Origin: Alteromonas sp. M12
Lineage (GTDB): Bacteria; Pseudomonadota; Gammaproteobacteria; Enterobacterales; Alteromonadaceae
Reading direction: 5' to 3'
Assembly (NCBI RefSeq): GCF_037478005.1
Contig: NZ_CP144164.1
Coordinates: forward strand, 3,286,001-3,350,000
DNA: 64,000 nt
The notes beneath the pieces are model-generated. The model had not been told where the DNA came from. It saw only the letters and a list, made by a program, of their open reading frames with translations, and did no database searches. Of this stretch, positions 8,462 to 18,821 are shown one piece after another. The translations under genes were made by a program, and so were the position numbers. Each line of letters opens with the position of its first letter. The first letter of the stretch is position 1.

Positions 8462-9724
8462 ATGAATTACAATAACGAAAACTTGCCTATCGCCGTTATT
8501 GGCGCCGGTCCTATCGGTTTAAGTTCAGCAGTTAACTTGCTCGACGCAGGGCTTACACCCATTATTTTTGAATCAGGTGATTGTGCCGGTTCCAACCTAG
8601 CAAGTTGGGGTCATGTGCGTATGTTTTCGCCTTGGTCATACAACATGGATCCCAAAGCCGTTTCTCTACTTAAGAAACAGGGCTGGGACGAACCGGAGCT
8701 GAGCGCATTTCCGACCGGAAGCGAACTGCTTGAATGCTATGTGTTGCCTTTAGCATCCCACGAGAAGGTTGCCCCTCACCTACATTTGAATACCCGTGTT
8801 GTTAACGTCAGCCGCCAATATCACGATATTTTACGCAATGAAATGCGGGAGCGCGCGCCATTCGTGGTGCGTGTTTCAAACCCCGAAGGTGATCGCGATA
8901 TCCTTGTCCAGGCCGTAATCGATGCCTCTGGTACCTATCAGACACCCAACTGGCTTGGCGCTCATGGTATTCCAGCTATTGGTGAGCTTACGGCTTCGCA
9001 ATCAATTACTTACGGTGTGCCTGATATTCTCGGTTCTTGCAATAAACAGTACGCAGGCAAGTCCGTACTCGTCATCGGTGGCGGCCATTCGGCATTTAAC
9101 GCATTACAGGATTTAGTCAAACTCTCTGATCAAACTGATGGCATGCGGGTTCTATGGGGAATACGCGGCTCCTCCGTCGATAACATTGTGCGCTCACCAA
9201 AAAATGATGAGCTGCAAGAACGTAGAAGCCTCGAAGTTCATATCCAAAAATTACTGGATGAAGGAAAAATCGAGGTATTTACTAATATAGCAATAGAAAA
9301 AATCAACTGTGAAAATGACAAACTGATCGTAAAAAGCCATTCATCTCAACTACCGCCAGTAGATAAAATCATTGCAGCTACTGGGTTTCGCCCTAACCTT
9401 CAGTTGCTATCTGAATTGCGTACCTCCATTGATCCTGCTACGCAAAGTCCGGTTAATCTCGGTCCACTTATTGATCCTAATCTTCATAGTTGTGGTTCAG
9501 TTCCTGAGCATGGCGCCGCTGAGCTTTCTCACCCAGAAACCGGTCTTTATGTTGTTGGTATTAAAAGCTACGGCCGTGCACCAACATTTCTGCTAAAAAC
9601 GGGCTATAAACAGGTTAAGTCAGTCACGTCTAAATTAGCGAATCAGGTAATCGATGATGATCCTGTTGCGAATCGCTCCTTTTCTTGTGATGACGTTGCC
9701 CTCAATCGAAGTTGCTCAGCATAA
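8462..9724 (+). CDS. FAD-dependent NAD(P)-binding oxidoreductase
   Basis: A 420-residue flavoprotein of the thioredoxin-reductase / flavin-monooxygenase type. An FAD Rossmann motif lies near the start (AVIGAGPIGLSSA), a second dinucleotide motif in the middle (VLVIGGGHSAFNA), and the closing IIAATGFRPN motif near residue 310. The substrate is unknown. The N-terminal GSNLASWGHVRMFSPW segment is a feature I cannot assign. The start was set to the ATG at 8462, with AGAGG 7 bases upstream. A longer frame from a TTG at 8426 would begin inside the palindromic operator and is unlikely. Context (MarR regulator before, MFS exporter after) suggests an inducible detoxification enzyme. Confidence 0.85.
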   Translation: MNYNNENLPIAVIGAGPIGLSSAVNLLDAGLTPIIFESGDCAGSNLASWGHVRMFSPWSYNMDPKAVSLLKKQGWDEPELSAFPTGSELLECYVLPLASHEKVAPHLHLNTRVVNVSRQYHDILRNEMRERAPFVVRVSNPEGDRDILVQAVIDASGTYQTPNWLGAHGIPAIGELTASQSITYGVPDILGSCNKQYAGKSVLVIGGGHSAFNALQDLVKLSDQTDGMRVLWGIRGSSVDNIVRSPKNDELQERRSLEVHIQKLLDEGKIEVFTNIAIEKINCENDKLIVKSHSSQLPPVDKIIAATGFRPNLQLLSELRTSIDPATQSPVNLGPLIDPNLHSCGSVPEHGAAELSHPETGLYVVGIKSYGRAPTFLLKTGYKQVKSVTSKLANQVIDDDPVANRSFSCDDVALNRSCSA

Positions 9725-9808
9725 AAGTCTCGCCCTCTAATCCTAGCTTTGTTAATAGGCTTAGGCTGAATTGGGGGCATTTTTCTTTTGTTGAATATGG
9801 TGAGAGAA

Positions 9809-10984
9809 ATGACCTACTTTATTCGAAGTCATCCGCTATTCATTGTCGTGCTCGCTCAGCTATGTGGAACTTCGCTTTGGTTCTCGGTTAATGGGGTGGG
9901 CTTGGCTCTCATTCATGATGTTGGGCTAACAGAGAAAGATCTTGGATGGTTAACTCTCACTGTTCAGGCTGGTTTCATTACTGGTACCCTATTTATTGCC
10001 ACCACAGGTCTGGCTGATCGATTACGCGCCAGCCGCATTTTCGCCCTTTCCTCTTTAGCTGGTGCGTTAGCAAATGCCAGCTTTGTGTTGGTGGCAGCCC
10101 ATCCACCATTTGATCTGCTATTACGTTTTTTTACCGGTCTGTGCTTAGCCGGTATCTACCCTCTTGGTATGAAGCTAGTGATTGGATGGACACCTAAATA
10201 TGTCGGGGCCGCTCTAGCATGGCTAGTAGGAATGTTAACACTAGGCACTGCTCTACCTCATCTATTGCGTGGCGCGACTTTCGGGTTACCTTGGGAATGG
10301 ACACTTCTGGGCGCTTCTGGGTTGGCTTTGCTAGGTGGCGTGGCTATCTTTGCTCTAGGTGATGGCCCACACCTACCGTCTTCAAGTAATAAAGTACGAC
10401 TACGAGATGGGCTAGCAGCCTTAACTGAAAGGCGTTTCCGCGCAGTGGCAATCGGCTACTTTGGCCACAGCTGGGAGCTTTATGCAATGTGGACCCTTAT
10501 TCCATTTATGGTGTCTCGTGAAATGGGACGTCTCGACATTCAGAGTTTATCGAACCCATTGATATCGTTTTCCATCATCGCGCTAGGTCTGGTGGGCTGT
10601 GTGGGTGGTGGAGCACTGAGCAGAAGTATAGGGAGTCTGTCTGTGGCGCGCTTGGCTCTTGGGTCCTCCGGACTTATCTGTATGATTTATCCATTGGTTG
10701 CCTTTTTGCCGCCAAAAGTGATGTTAGTTTTACTCTGTATTTGGGGCCTGACAGTTATTGCGGATTCGCCTCAGCTATCGGCTCTGGCTGCTCAAACAGC
10801 TCCAAGAGAACGTATCGGTTCAACCTTGGCCATGTTAAATGCTATAGGCTTTGCTTTGACCATTCCATCAATTGCGTTGACCACAGCGCTGTGGCAATGG
10901 CAAGGGGTTTGGGTAGTATGGTGGTTACTTCCAGGGCCAATTTTAGGGCTTTGGGCGATGCGCAGGCTAGATCGGCAAGGATAA
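9809..10984 (+). CDS. MFS transporter
   Basis: Major facilitator superfamily protein of about 391 residues with some 12 hydrophobic segments. It opens MTYFIRSHPLFIVVLAQ and carries a conserved LADRLRASRIFAL loop between helices 2 and 3, which is the MFS signature loop. Substrate unknown. The ATG at 9809 has GGTGAG about 5 bases upstream. In-frame ATG 9797 and TTG 9788 are alternatives. It lies 84 bases after the oxidoreductase on the same strand, without a clear terminator between, so co-transcription is likely. By eye this gene is richer in G+C than the flanking core genes, in line with acquisition. Confidence 0.88.
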   Translation: MTYFIRSHPLFIVVLAQLCGTSLWFSVNGVGLALIHDVGLTEKDLGWLTLTVQAGFITGTLFIATTGLADRLRASRIFALSSLAGALANASFVLVAAHPPFDLLLRFFTGLCLAGIYPLGMKLVIGWTPKYVGAALAWLVGMLTLGTALPHLLRGATFGLPWEWTLLGASGLALLGGVAIFALGDGPHLPSSSNKVRLRDGLAALTERRFRAVAIGYFGHSWELYAMWTLIPFMVSREMGRLDIQSLSNPLISFSIIALGLVGCVGGGALSRSIGSLSVARLALGSSGLICMIYPLVAFLPPKVMLVLLCIWGLTVIADSPQLSALAAQTAPRERIGSTLAMLNAIGFALTIPSIALTTALWQWQGVWVVWWLLPGPILGLWAMRRLDRQG

Positions 10985-11117
10985 TGTGCAATACCTCCTA
11001 CAAGTGTGCGCCTGCTTGTAGCCTATTCTCTTGTCTGGGCGTATTGGCCTGCTACCTCTACTAAGGTTACACCTGCCTAACCAAGCTCAATAATTAGGTT
11101 TGTTCTGCTACACAACC

Positions 11118-11147
11118 CAAAAGCCCAGCGCGAACGCTGGGCTTTGA
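11118..11147. terminator. Bidirectional terminator between MFS gene and guaA
   Basis: AAAGCCCAGCG, a CGAA tetraloop and CGCTGGGCTTT form an 11-bp perfect stem between two convergent genes. A CGAA loop closed by G-C is unusually stable. Confidence 0.8.
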
Positions 11148-11198
11148 GATTTATTTTGATATGGCTAAATATTGCCAGATGTAGTTTGTTGGAAGCTA

Positions 11199-12776
11199 TT
11201 ATTCCCACTCAATGGTAGCAGGTGGTTTACCAGAGATGTCATAAACCACGCGAGAAATGCCATCAATTTCATTAATGATGCGATTAGATACTTTACCTAA
11301 AAAGTCATAAGGTAAATGTGCCCAGTGAGCGGTCATAAAATCAATGGTTTCTACTGCACGTAGGGAAACCACCCAATCATACTTTCTCGCATCGCCCATC
11401 ACACCAACTGAGCGCACAGGTAGAAATACGGTAAAAGCTTGACTCACTTTGTGGTACAAATCAGCATTATGTAATTCTTCGATGAAGATTGCATCGGCTC
11501 GACGCAGTAAATCACAGTATTCTTTTTTCACCTCTCCTAATACGCGAACCCCTAAACCAGGTCCCGGGAAAGGGTGACGATAAAGCATGTCGTAAGGTAA
11601 GCCTAATTCTAAACCAATTTTGCGTACCTCATCTTTAAACAGTTCGCGCAATGGTTCAACTAGTCCCATTTCCATATCATCGGGTAACCCCCCCACATTG
11701 TGATGTGATTTGATAACGTGGGCTTTACCGGTTGCTGAACCTGCTGACTCAATGACGTCTGGATAAATAGTGCCTTGCGCAAGCCACTTGGCATTTTTTA
11801 ACTTTCTCGATTCTTCATCAAACACACCAACAAATTCACGACCGATTATTTTGCGTTTAGCTTCTGGGTCTTCTTCCCCTTCAAGGGCGGCTAAAAAGCG
11901 TGGTTCAGCGTCAATTTTTATAATGTTGAGACCAAAATGATCACCGAACATTTCCATGACCTGTTCACCTTCATTGAGTCGCAGCAAGCCATTGTCAACA
12001 AATACACAGGTGAGGTTTTTACCAATTGCTTGATGTAGCAACATTGCGGTTACTGAGGAATCAACGCCGCCAGATAATCCTAGAATAACTTGATCGTCAC
12101 CGACTTTTCGCTTAATTCGCTCAACTGCATCTTCAATAATACTCGCTGCCGTCCACAATTTCTGACACCCACAAATATCCATCACAAAATGAGACAAGAT
12201 GCGCATTCCTTGACGGGTATGAGTGACTTCTGGATGAAATTGAACACCATAAAATTGGCGAGACACGTCAAACATTGCGGCATGAGGACAACTTGCAGTT
12301 TGTGCACCAGTAACAAAGCCTTCCGGTATTTCTAAAACTTTGTCGCCATGACTCATCCACACATCTAACAAGCCATTTCCGTTGCTACCAATATGGTCTT
12401 CAATGTTTGCTAACAATGGAATATTTTCGATCACTTCAACTTGTGCGTAACCAAACTCGCGCTTATCAGAACCTAAAACTTTTCCGCCCAACTGGGCCGC
12501 CATAGTTTGCATACCGTAACAAATACCAAATACTGGAACCCCAGCATTAAATACGTATTCAGGCGCTCGTGGTGAATTAGCTTCAGTTACTGATTCGGGA
12601 CCGCCAGAAAGAATAATCCCATTTGGATTAAACTGTTTAATTTGCTCTTCACTTACATCCCATGCCCAAAGCTCACAATAAACGCCAATTTCTCGTACGC
12701 GACGGGCTATAAGTTGGGTATATTGAGAACCAAAATCAAGAATTAAAATACGTTGATCATGAATATTAGTGGTCAT
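11199..12776 (-). CDS. guaA: GMP synthase (glutamine-hydrolysing)
   Basis: Makes GMP from XMP, ATP and glutamine. The class I glutaminase domain covers residues 1-200, with C86 in GICYGMQ and H181/E183 in FHPEV. The ATP pyrophosphatase P-loop LSGGVDSS is at residues 234-241. The C-terminal dimerisation domain ends PPATIEWE, as in the family. At 525 residues the length is exactly typical. It follows guaB by 76 bases on the same strand, forming the usual guaBA operon, with a hairpin in the gap. Confidence 0.99.
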   Translation of the reverse strand: MTTNIHDQRILILDFGSQYTQLIARRVREIGVYCELWAWDVSEEQIKQFNPNGIILSGGPESVTEANSPRAPEYVFNAGVPVFGICYGMQTMAAQLGGKVLGSDKREFGYAQVEVIENIPLLANIEDHIGSNGNGLLDVWMSHGDKVLEIPEGFVTGAQTASCPHAAMFDVSRQFYGVQFHPEVTHTRQGMRILSHFVMDICGCQKLWTAASIIEDAVERIKRKVGDDQVILGLSGGVDSSVTAMLLHQAIGKNLTCVFVDNGLLRLNEGEQVMEMFGDHFGLNIIKIDAEPRFLAALEGEEDPEAKRKIIGREFVGVFDEESRKLKNAKWLAQGTIYPDVIESAGSATGKAHVIKSHHNVGGLPDDMEMGLVEPLRELFKDEVRKIGLELGLPYDMLYRHPFPGPGLGVRVLGEVKKEYCDLLRRADAIFIEELHNADLYHKVSQAFTVFLPVRSVGVMGDARKYDWVVSLRAVETIDFMTAHWAHLPYDFLGKVSNRIINEIDGISRVVYDISGKPPATIEWE

Positions 12777-12805
12777 GGAAAATCTCGTGTTAATAGTATA
12801 AAAGC

Positions 12806-12831
12806 AGGTATTGGCATCAACGCCAATACCT
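12806..12831 (-). other. Intercistronic hairpin between guaB and guaA
   Basis: AGGTATTGGC and GCCAATACCT make a perfect 10-bp stem with a 6-base loop in the 76-base gap between guaB and guaA. On the minus strand it is followed by TGCTTTTA, so it may be a partial terminator or an mRNA-stabilising stem that sets the ratio of the two enzymes. Confidence 0.55.
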
Positions 12832-12852
12832 AAGATTGAACAACTAGCTACA

Positions 12853-14322
12853 TTAGCCTAAACGGTAATTAGGCGCTTCTTTGGTGATGCTGACATCATG
12901 TACATGGGATTCTCCCATACCTGCTGCCGTCACTTTTACAAATTGTGGTTTGGTACGTAAAATATCAATCGTAGCGCTTCCGGTTAGTCCCATTGCTGAG
13001 CGTAACCCACCCATTTGTTGATGGATAATGTTAGAAATTGGACCTTTGTAAGCAACCCGGCCTTCAATCCCTTCAGGCACCATTTTTTCTTCTGATTTAG
13101 TATCTTGGAAATAACGATCTGAAGAGCCATGGCTTTGATTCATAGCGCCAAGTGACCCCATACCACGATAAGACTTATAATAACGACCTTGATATAACTC
13201 AACTTCACCTGGTGCTTCTTCGGTTCCGGCCAGCATACTACCGACCATGACACAACTTGCACCTGCCACTAAGGCTTTGGCAATATCGCCGGAGAAACGA
13301 ATACCACCGTCAGCGATCACAGGAATATCTCGACCTTCAAGGGCCTCTACTGCATCTGCTACTGCGGTTATTTGCGGTACTCCACAACCTGTCACAATAC
13401 GAGTTGTACAAATTGAACCTGGGCCGATCCCAACTTTCACGGCATCAACACCGGCATCAGCAAGGGCTAAAGCCCCCTCAGCTGTGGCAACATTACCTGC
13501 AATAATTTGAATATCAGGAAATGCCTTACGGGTTGCAGCTACGCGGTCTAAAACGCCTTGAGAATGACCATGGGAGGTGTCTATTAATAAAACATCTACT
13601 CCAGCTTCAACTAAGGCTTGAATACGTTCTTCTGTTCCAGGACCGACACCGACAGCTGCGCCAACACGCAAACGACCTAATTCATCTTTACAAGCATTAG
13701 GTTTATTTTCGGCTTTCTGGAAATCTTTAACCGTTATCATGCCTTTGAGTTTGAACGCATCATCGACCACTAGAATTTTTTCAACGCGGTGTTCATGCAT
13801 CAGTTCTAGCACTTCGTCAGAGGCTGCGCCTTCGGGCACGGTAACCAATCGTTCTTTGGGCGTCATCACGCTAGACACAGGTTGATCGAGTTTATTTTCA
13901 AAACGCAAATCACGGCCAGTTACAATTCCGATTAGATTATTATCATCATCAACGACAGGAAAACCTGAGAAACCATGATATTTACTAAGGGCATTGATCT
14001 CGCCCAAGGTGGCTTGAGAACTTACGGTTACGGGATCCGATACCACTCCACTTTCGTATTTTTTAACAGCACGAACGTGATTAGCTTGTTCTTCAATAGC
14101 CATATTTTTATGGATGAATCCCATTCCGCCTTCTTGTGCAAGGGCAATAGCTAACCGTGCCTCAGAAACAGTATCCATGGCGGCAGAGATTAATGGGATA
14201 TTCAATGATACACTGCGGGTTAATCTGGTGCGCAGATCGGCAGTGTGAGGTAACACAGTGGAGTGCCCAGGAACTAAGAGTACATCATCAAAAGTCAGGG
14301 CTTCTTTAGCAATCCTCAACAT
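12853..14322 (-). CDS. guaB: Inosine-5'-monophosphate dehydrogenase
   Basis: Oxidises IMP to XMP with NAD+, the committed step to GMP. The TIM barrel is interrupted by a tandem CBS pair (about residues 93-205). The active-site loop [13 protein letters not shown] has catalytic C305, followed by [17 protein letters not shown] and the flap [10 protein letters not shown]. 489 residues is the standard length. It is the first gene of guaBA and divergent from xseA across a roughly 230-base region. Confidence 0.99.
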   Translation of the reverse strand: MLRIAKEALTFDDVLLVPGHSTVLPHTADLRTRLTRSVSLNIPLISAAMDTVSEARLAIALAQEGGMGFIHKNMAIEEQANHVRAVKKYESGVVSDPVTVSSQATLGEINALSKYHGFSGFPVVDDDNNLIGIVTGRDLRFENKLDQPVSSVMTPKERLVTVPEGAASDEVLELMHEHRVEKILVVDDAFKLKGMITVKDFQKAENKPNACKDELGRLRVGAAVGVGPGTEERIQALVEAGVDVLLIDTSHGHSQGVLDRVAATRKAFPDIQIIAGNVATAEGALALADAGVDAVKVGIGPGSICTTRIVTGCGVPQITAVADAVEALEGRDIPVIADGGIRFSGDIAKALVAGASCVMVGSMLAGTEEAPGEVELYQGRYYKSYRGMGSLGAMNQSHGSSDRYFQDTKSEEKMVPEGIEGRVAYKGPISNIIHQQMGGLRSAMGLTGSATIDILRTKPQFVKVTAAGMGESHVHDVSITKEAPNYRLG

Positions 14323-14556
14323 GCAATTACACCTATATTTAGCGGGTTTTAATTGCGGCGTGATTGTAGCGGTTTTGCGTTATCAGGTAAACTGAATTTG
14401 TAGTAAAATTTCAAAAGTTTTTGGTGTTAATCAATTTACCGTATACATTTATTTGCATTATTCTCCATTTTGCTAAAAATATTGCCTTTTAACGTTCCTT
14501 TGAAGGCCAACATTTTTGGAGGAATTAGGGGAAACAGTTCAATATTCAAGGAATTT

Positions 14557-15897
14557 ATGCCAAACCAATCTAACTCTTCAAAAAATATATTTACTGTTAG
14601 CCAATTAAATCGACTCGCCCGTTCGGTGTTGGAGTCAGAAATTGGTCAAATTTGGTTATCTGCAGAGATTTCTAATTTTGTCGCGGCTGCTTCTGGGCAT
14701 TGGTATTTTACCCTCAAGGATGCCCGCGCCCAAGTTAAAGCGGCCATGTTTCGTGGTGCAAACTCTCGTATAAAAGTGCGTCCCAAAGAAGGTGACAAGA
14801 TATTAGTTCGTGCGTCAGTGGGTCTTTACGAAGCCCGTGGTGATTATCAAATTGTTGTCGATTTCATGGAACCAGAAGGTGAGGGTCAATTAAAACAGCA
14901 ATTTGAAATGTTAAAAATCAAACTCGCTGAAGAAGGGCTATTCGCCACATCACACAAAAAATCACTGCCTGAGACAATTCAGCGAGTGGGCGTAATTACA
15001 TCAGCAACCGGTGCCGCATTGCACGACATTTTAACGGTATTAAAACGCAGAAACCCACTCATTTCTGTCATTGTGTACCCATCTCAAGTACAAGGCAAAT
15101 TAGCTCCTATGCAGCTTTGCCAAGCAATAGATAAAGCGGTACAACGAAATGAAGTAGACGTTCTTATTATTGGTCGAGGCGGCGGTTCTCTTGAGGATTT
15201 ATGGTGCTTTAACGATGAAAGCCTAGCTAGAAAGATATTTTCCTGTGTCATTCCAACCATCAGCGCTGTTGGCCATGAAGTTGACGTCACCATTGCTGAT
15301 TTTGTGGCAGATGTGCGCGCCCCTACTCCTTCTGCAGCTGCAGAGTTAGTCAGTTCAGATATTTTAGAAGTGCTACAAAGCTTACAAAATTTAAAGTCGC
15401 GATTACACCGCAGCATGGTCGGTCAAACTCAATTTCATAAACACAGATCGCAAATTTCTAGCCAACAATTAAAGACGCTCCACCCGGAAAATCGAATCAA
15501 ACAACAAAGCCAACATTTGGATCAAATGCAGATGTTGTTAGAGCATAGATTTAAGCGCAAATTCCAAGACAGTGCGAATAAAGTGCAACGGATAACACAG
15601 CGACTACATAATCGCTCGCCAATCAATAGGCTAGAAAGATTAATGGAAAATAATAAAATTCTGATTAATCAACTGAATAAATCGACAACAAACTTTATAG
15701 TCAGTAAACAACTTCAGCTTGCCAAGGCCTCTGAATTACTGGATAGCGTAAGCCCGCTTTCGACCCTATCCCGTGGCTATAGCATTACCTACAAAGGCAG
15801 TGAAATCATTAAAAACAGTAGTCAGTTAAAACAAGATGATGAGATAACCACCCGATTTCATGATGGCTCGGTCAATAGCTTAGTAACGGGGAAATAA
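14557..15897 (+). CDS. xseA: Exodeoxyribonuclease VII large subunit
   Basis: Catalytic large subunit of the single-strand-specific exonuclease VII. An N-terminal OB-fold (FTVSQLNRLARSVLESEIGQIWLSAEISNF) is followed by the catalytic core with RGGGSLEDLWCFNDE and SAVGHEVDVTIADFVADVRAPTPSAAAEL, then long coiled-coil helices to the C-terminus. The ATG at 14557 was chosen because AAGGA lies 4 bases upstream and the protein then begins MPNQSNSS just before the OB-fold, giving 446 residues. A TTG at 14470 would add 29 unneeded residues. xseB is not adjacent. Confidence 0.97.
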   Translation: MPNQSNSSKNIFTVSQLNRLARSVLESEIGQIWLSAEISNFVAAASGHWYFTLKDARAQVKAAMFRGANSRIKVRPKEGDKILVRASVGLYEARGDYQIVVDFMEPEGEGQLKQQFEMLKIKLAEEGLFATSHKKSLPETIQRVGVITSATGAALHDILTVLKRRNPLISVIVYPSQVQGKLAPMQLCQAIDKAVQRNEVDVLIIGRGGGSLEDLWCFNDESLARKIFSCVIPTISAVGHEVDVTIADFVADVRAPTPSAAAELVSSDILEVLQSLQNLKSRLHRSMVGQTQFHKHRSQISSQQLKTLHPENRIKQQSQHLDQMQMLLEHRFKRKFQDSANKVQRITQRLHNRSPINRLERLMENNKILINQLNKSTTNFIVSKQLQLAKASELLDSVSPLSTLSRGYSITYKGSEIIKNSSQLKQDDEITTRFHDGSVNSLVTGK

Positions 15898-15907
15898 AGT
15901 GTAACAG

Positions 15908-15931
15908 CTGGCAGTTTGTAGCAACTGCCAG
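15908..15931. terminator. Hairpin between convergent xseA and der
   Basis: CTGGCAGTT, 6-base loop, AACTGCCAG: a 9-bp perfect stem in the 55-base gap between two convergent genes. There is no strong T-run, so efficiency is uncertain. Confidence 0.55.
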
Positions 15932-15952
15932 TGTCCACTAGGTTAGCTCTAG

Positions 15953-17398
15953 TTAGGGCTTTTTATGATGGGTCATTAAACGCTTGCGTTTACGCTGTTG
16001 TGATAACGTAAGCTTGTTGGTCTTGCCTTCGAATGGGTTAGCCCCTTCTTTAAACTCGACTCGTATTGGCGTTCCCATAGTTTGTAATGACTTACGATAG
16101 TAGTTCATCATATAACGCTTATAAGCTGAAGGTAAGTCTTCTACTTGGTTTCCATGAATAATGATGACCGGCGGATTATATCCTCCAGCATGAGCATATT
16201 TCATTTTAACTCTTCGACCACGTACCATCGGCGGTTGATGGTCTTCTTGAGCCATTTCCATGATTCGAGTGAGCATGGAGGTGTTGATTCGTTTAGTAGC
16301 AGAAGCATACGCTTCTTGCACAGATTCAAACAAATGCCCTACTCCGGTTCCATGCAATGCCGAGATAAAGTGAATTCTAGCGAAATCAACAAAACCTAAG
16401 CGACGGTCTAGCTCTCGTTTAATATCTTCTTTGATATCTTTTGATAAACCGTCCCATTTATTAACAGCTATGACCAAAGAGCGTCCGGCATTAAGAACAA
16501 AACCGAGTAAACTCAAATCTTGATCCGCTATACCTTCTCTAGCGTCAATGCATAACAAAACAACATTCGCTTCTTCAATGGCTTGTAAGGTTTTAATGAT
16601 GGAGAATTTTTCTACGGCATCAGATACTTTTTTACGTTTACGAACACCGGCCGTATCAATCAATACGTATTCACGTCCGTCTCGTTCCATTGGAATAAAG
16701 ATACTGTCTCGGGTAGTGCCTGGCATATCGAACACAACAACGCGTTCTTCACCTAAAATACGGTTGGTTAAGGTCGACTTCCCAACATTGGGTTTGCCCA
16801 CAATCGCCAACTTAATCGGCAAGCTCTGTAAACGTAGCAACTCTGCTTCAGCATTTTCACCGTCATCGTTACGCACAACTTCGGGTATGTGCATATCTGG
16901 ATAAAGCTTTTCAATTGGCTTTAATGACTTTTCTAACAGTTGTGTCACCCCACGACCGTGAGCAGCAGCAACCTGTGAAATTTCGCCTAAGCCTAGCGAG
17001 TAAAACTCTGCGGTTTCACTGTCACCGTCGATACCATCCACTTTATTAGCAACCACATAAACGGTTTTTTCTTGTTTGCGCAAATGATTAGCTATACCGA
17101 TATCAGCAGGGGTTAAACCCGCTCTAGCATCCACTAAAAATAGCACCACATGCGCTTCATCAATGGCTAACAACGATTGTTCTGCCATCTCTGCATCGAT
17201 TCCCTGTTCGTCCCCGCTGATACCGCCGGTATCTACCACAATAAACTGTAAGCCTTCATATTTGGCTTGACCATATTTACGGTCACGAGTTAACCCGGGA
17301 TAATCGGCAACCAATGCATCTCGACTATTTGTAAGCCGATTAAAAAGAGTAGATTTTCCTACATTAGGACGACCCACGAGAGCGATGACAGGTAACAT
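15953..17398 (-). CDS. der: Ribosome-associated GTPase Der (EngA)
   Basis: Tandem-GTPase protein needed for 50S subunit assembly. Two complete G domains are visible: the first P-loop GRPNVGKST at residues 9-17 with DTGG and NKVD, the second GKPNVGKST near residue 200 with DTAG and NKWD. A C-terminal KH-like domain ends in a very basic tail ([15 protein letters not shown]). 481 residues is typical. It lies downstream of bamB on the same strand, as in E. coli, separated by 169 bases that carry a long hairpin. Confidence 0.98.
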   Translation of the reverse strand: MLPVIALVGRPNVGKSTLFNRLTNSRDALVADYPGLTRDRKYGQAKYEGLQFIVVDTGGISGDEQGIDAEMAEQSLLAIDEAHVVLFLVDARAGLTPADIGIANHLRKQEKTVYVVANKVDGIDGDSETAEFYSLGLGEISQVAAAHGRGVTQLLEKSLKPIEKLYPDMHIPEVVRNDDGENAEAELLRLQSLPIKLAIVGKPNVGKSTLTNRILGEERVVVFDMPGTTRDSIFIPMERDGREYVLIDTAGVRKRKKVSDAVEKFSIIKTLQAIEEANVVLLCIDAREGIADQDLSLLGFVLNAGRSLVIAVNKWDGLSKDIKEDIKRELDRRLGFVDFARIHFISALHGTGVGHLFESVQEAYASATKRINTSMLTRIMEMAQEDHQPPMVRGRRVKMKYAHAGGYNPPVIIIHGNQVEDLPSAYKRYMMNYYRKSLQTMGTPIRVEFKEGANPFEGKTNKLTLSQQRKRKRLMTHHKKP

Positions 17399-17421
17399 AT
17401 TATCTTTCCAATAAAATAGTT

Positions 17422-17456
17422 ACGGCTCAAGTATCTAAATTAGATAGTTGAGCCGT
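17422..17456 (-). other. Long hairpin in the bamB-der gap
   Basis: ACGGCTCAA / TTGAGCCGT (9 bp), one G:G mismatch, then TATCTAA / TTAGATA around a single central A gives a nearly perfect 35-base inverted repeat. It begins 24 bases upstream of the der start. It may end bamB transcripts or structure the der leader. No strong T-run follows. Confidence 0.5.
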
Positions 17457-17567
17457 GATTAGTTCGTACTTAGGCTATGAAGTTCACTTTCTATCTAGCA
17501 AGGTAATCCATGCGAGTTAATATCAGTGAACTTACACAATCGATGATTCCAAATCAACAAAAGTTGA

Positions 17568-18821
17568 TTAGATTACAGGTACAGCTATAGCGATTAATTC
17601 ACCATCTCTAGTCTGAGTGTATATCTTATCGCCAAACGCAACTGGCGCTACATAAATCCCTTCATCTTCATCGTCGCCACCTACATCCATACGTGACACA
17701 ATTGTTCCATCGGTTTTATCTAACCAATGCAAGAATCCATACTTATCACCCACGACCAAATAATTACCAATAGACTCAGGAGAGGTTAAGTTACGTTTTT
17801 TAAGTCCACCTTGACTCCACAACTCAACGCCGTTACGACGGTCAATGCTATATATGTTGCTATTCTTATCAGTTACAAACAAGCTATTGCCATCAATCCC
17901 CAAACGTCTGTAAGAGTTATATTCACGCTTCCAAATAATTCGACCACTGCGTAATTCAACAGCAGCTAAGGTCCCATCAAATGAAATGACGTAGACATTA
18001 GGGCCGACTACTAGAGGTTGACTATCAATATCAACTATACGTTCCAGTTCAGTTGCACCAGAGGGCGCAGAAATGGTTTGTTCCCAAGCAGTTTGGCCGC
18101 TGCCTAGAATATTGACGACTAATTTGCCTGTAGCGGTACCCACTAGCGCACCACCGTTAACGGCTACAGGAGCAGAGATTCCCCGTAAACTAAGTGCGGG
18201 AACGTCAGACTCGAACATCCATAATTGTTCGCCGGTGTTCGCATCCAATGCAAACAAGGTGCCTGAACCTGTATTTACCAATACGACATTTTCATCCACT
18301 GCCGGAGAAGCAATAATTTCCCCGCGTACTTTAGTAACCCATTTGGTTTCGCCGGTATTGGCATCTAAAGCGAACACTTCGCCATTCTCAGAACCCAAAT
18401 ATACAGTTTCATATATAACGGTTAAGCCGCCAGAAATTTTCGCTGTAATACCATCAGACCACAAATTAGTAATAAAACTGTACCAATTTTCATTAGGATA
18501 TTCGGCGAAATCACGTTTCCAGACTTGCTTACCTGATTCGAGTTCATAAGCTGCGACTATACCTTGACGACTGGCCGCAAACACTTTGTCGTAAGCAACA
18601 GCTGGACGTAATCTTGAATAGAATTTATCAATTCCACCGGTTAAATCGTGTGACCATAACTGAGTAGCAGTAAACTTCGACTCTATTGGTTTTAGGGTGC
18701 GGATTTCAATTTCTTCGTCGTCCATAAACCAGCCAGAAATAGTTGAACAACCTGCTAGTGTCATTACACTTATAAATGTAACCACCTTAATCCAACTTAA
18801 ACCCATACTGATATTACCCAT
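17568..18821 (-). CDS. bamB: Outer membrane protein assembly factor BamB
   Basis: Lipoprotein of the BAM complex that inserts beta-barrel proteins into the outer membrane. The N-terminus has a signal peptide ending in the lipobox MTLAGC. The rest is a PQQ-like beta-propeller with repeated blades (GEVFALDANTGETKWV, GTLFALDANTGEQLWM, GTLAAVELRSGRIIWK). I used the ATG at 18821, which overlaps the yfgM stop (ATGGGTAA). An ATG at 18806 and the longer frame from 18830 are also possible. About 417 residues, somewhat longer than E. coli BamB (392). Operon hisS-yfgM-bamB-der. Confidence 0.96.
   Translation of the reverse strand: MGNISMGLSWIKVVTFISVMTLAGCSTISGWFMDDEEIEIRTLKPIESKFTATQLWSHDLTGGIDKFYSRLRPAVAYDKVFAASRQGIVAAYELESGKQVWKRDFAEYPNENWYSFITNLWSDGITAKISGGLTVIYETVYLGSENGEVFALDANTGETKWVTKVRGEIIASPAVDENVVLVNTGSGTLFALDANTGEQLWMFESDVPALSLRGISAPVAVNGGALVGTATGKLVVNILGSGQTAWEQTISAPSGATELERIVDIDSQPLVVGPNVYVISFDGTLAAVELRSGRIIWKREYNSYRRLGIDGNSLFVTDKNSNIYSIDRRNGVELWSQGGLKKRNLTSPESIGNYLVVGDKYGFLHWLDKTDGTIVSRMDVGGDDEDEGIYVAPVAFGDKIYTQTRDGELIAIAVPVI

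Noticed and set aside
13247..13510. Long antisense frames inside guaB
   Set aside because: They follow the codon structure of guaB on the other strand and have no start site or composition of their own. The same applies to antisense frames in purL, trmJ, rlmN and bamB.
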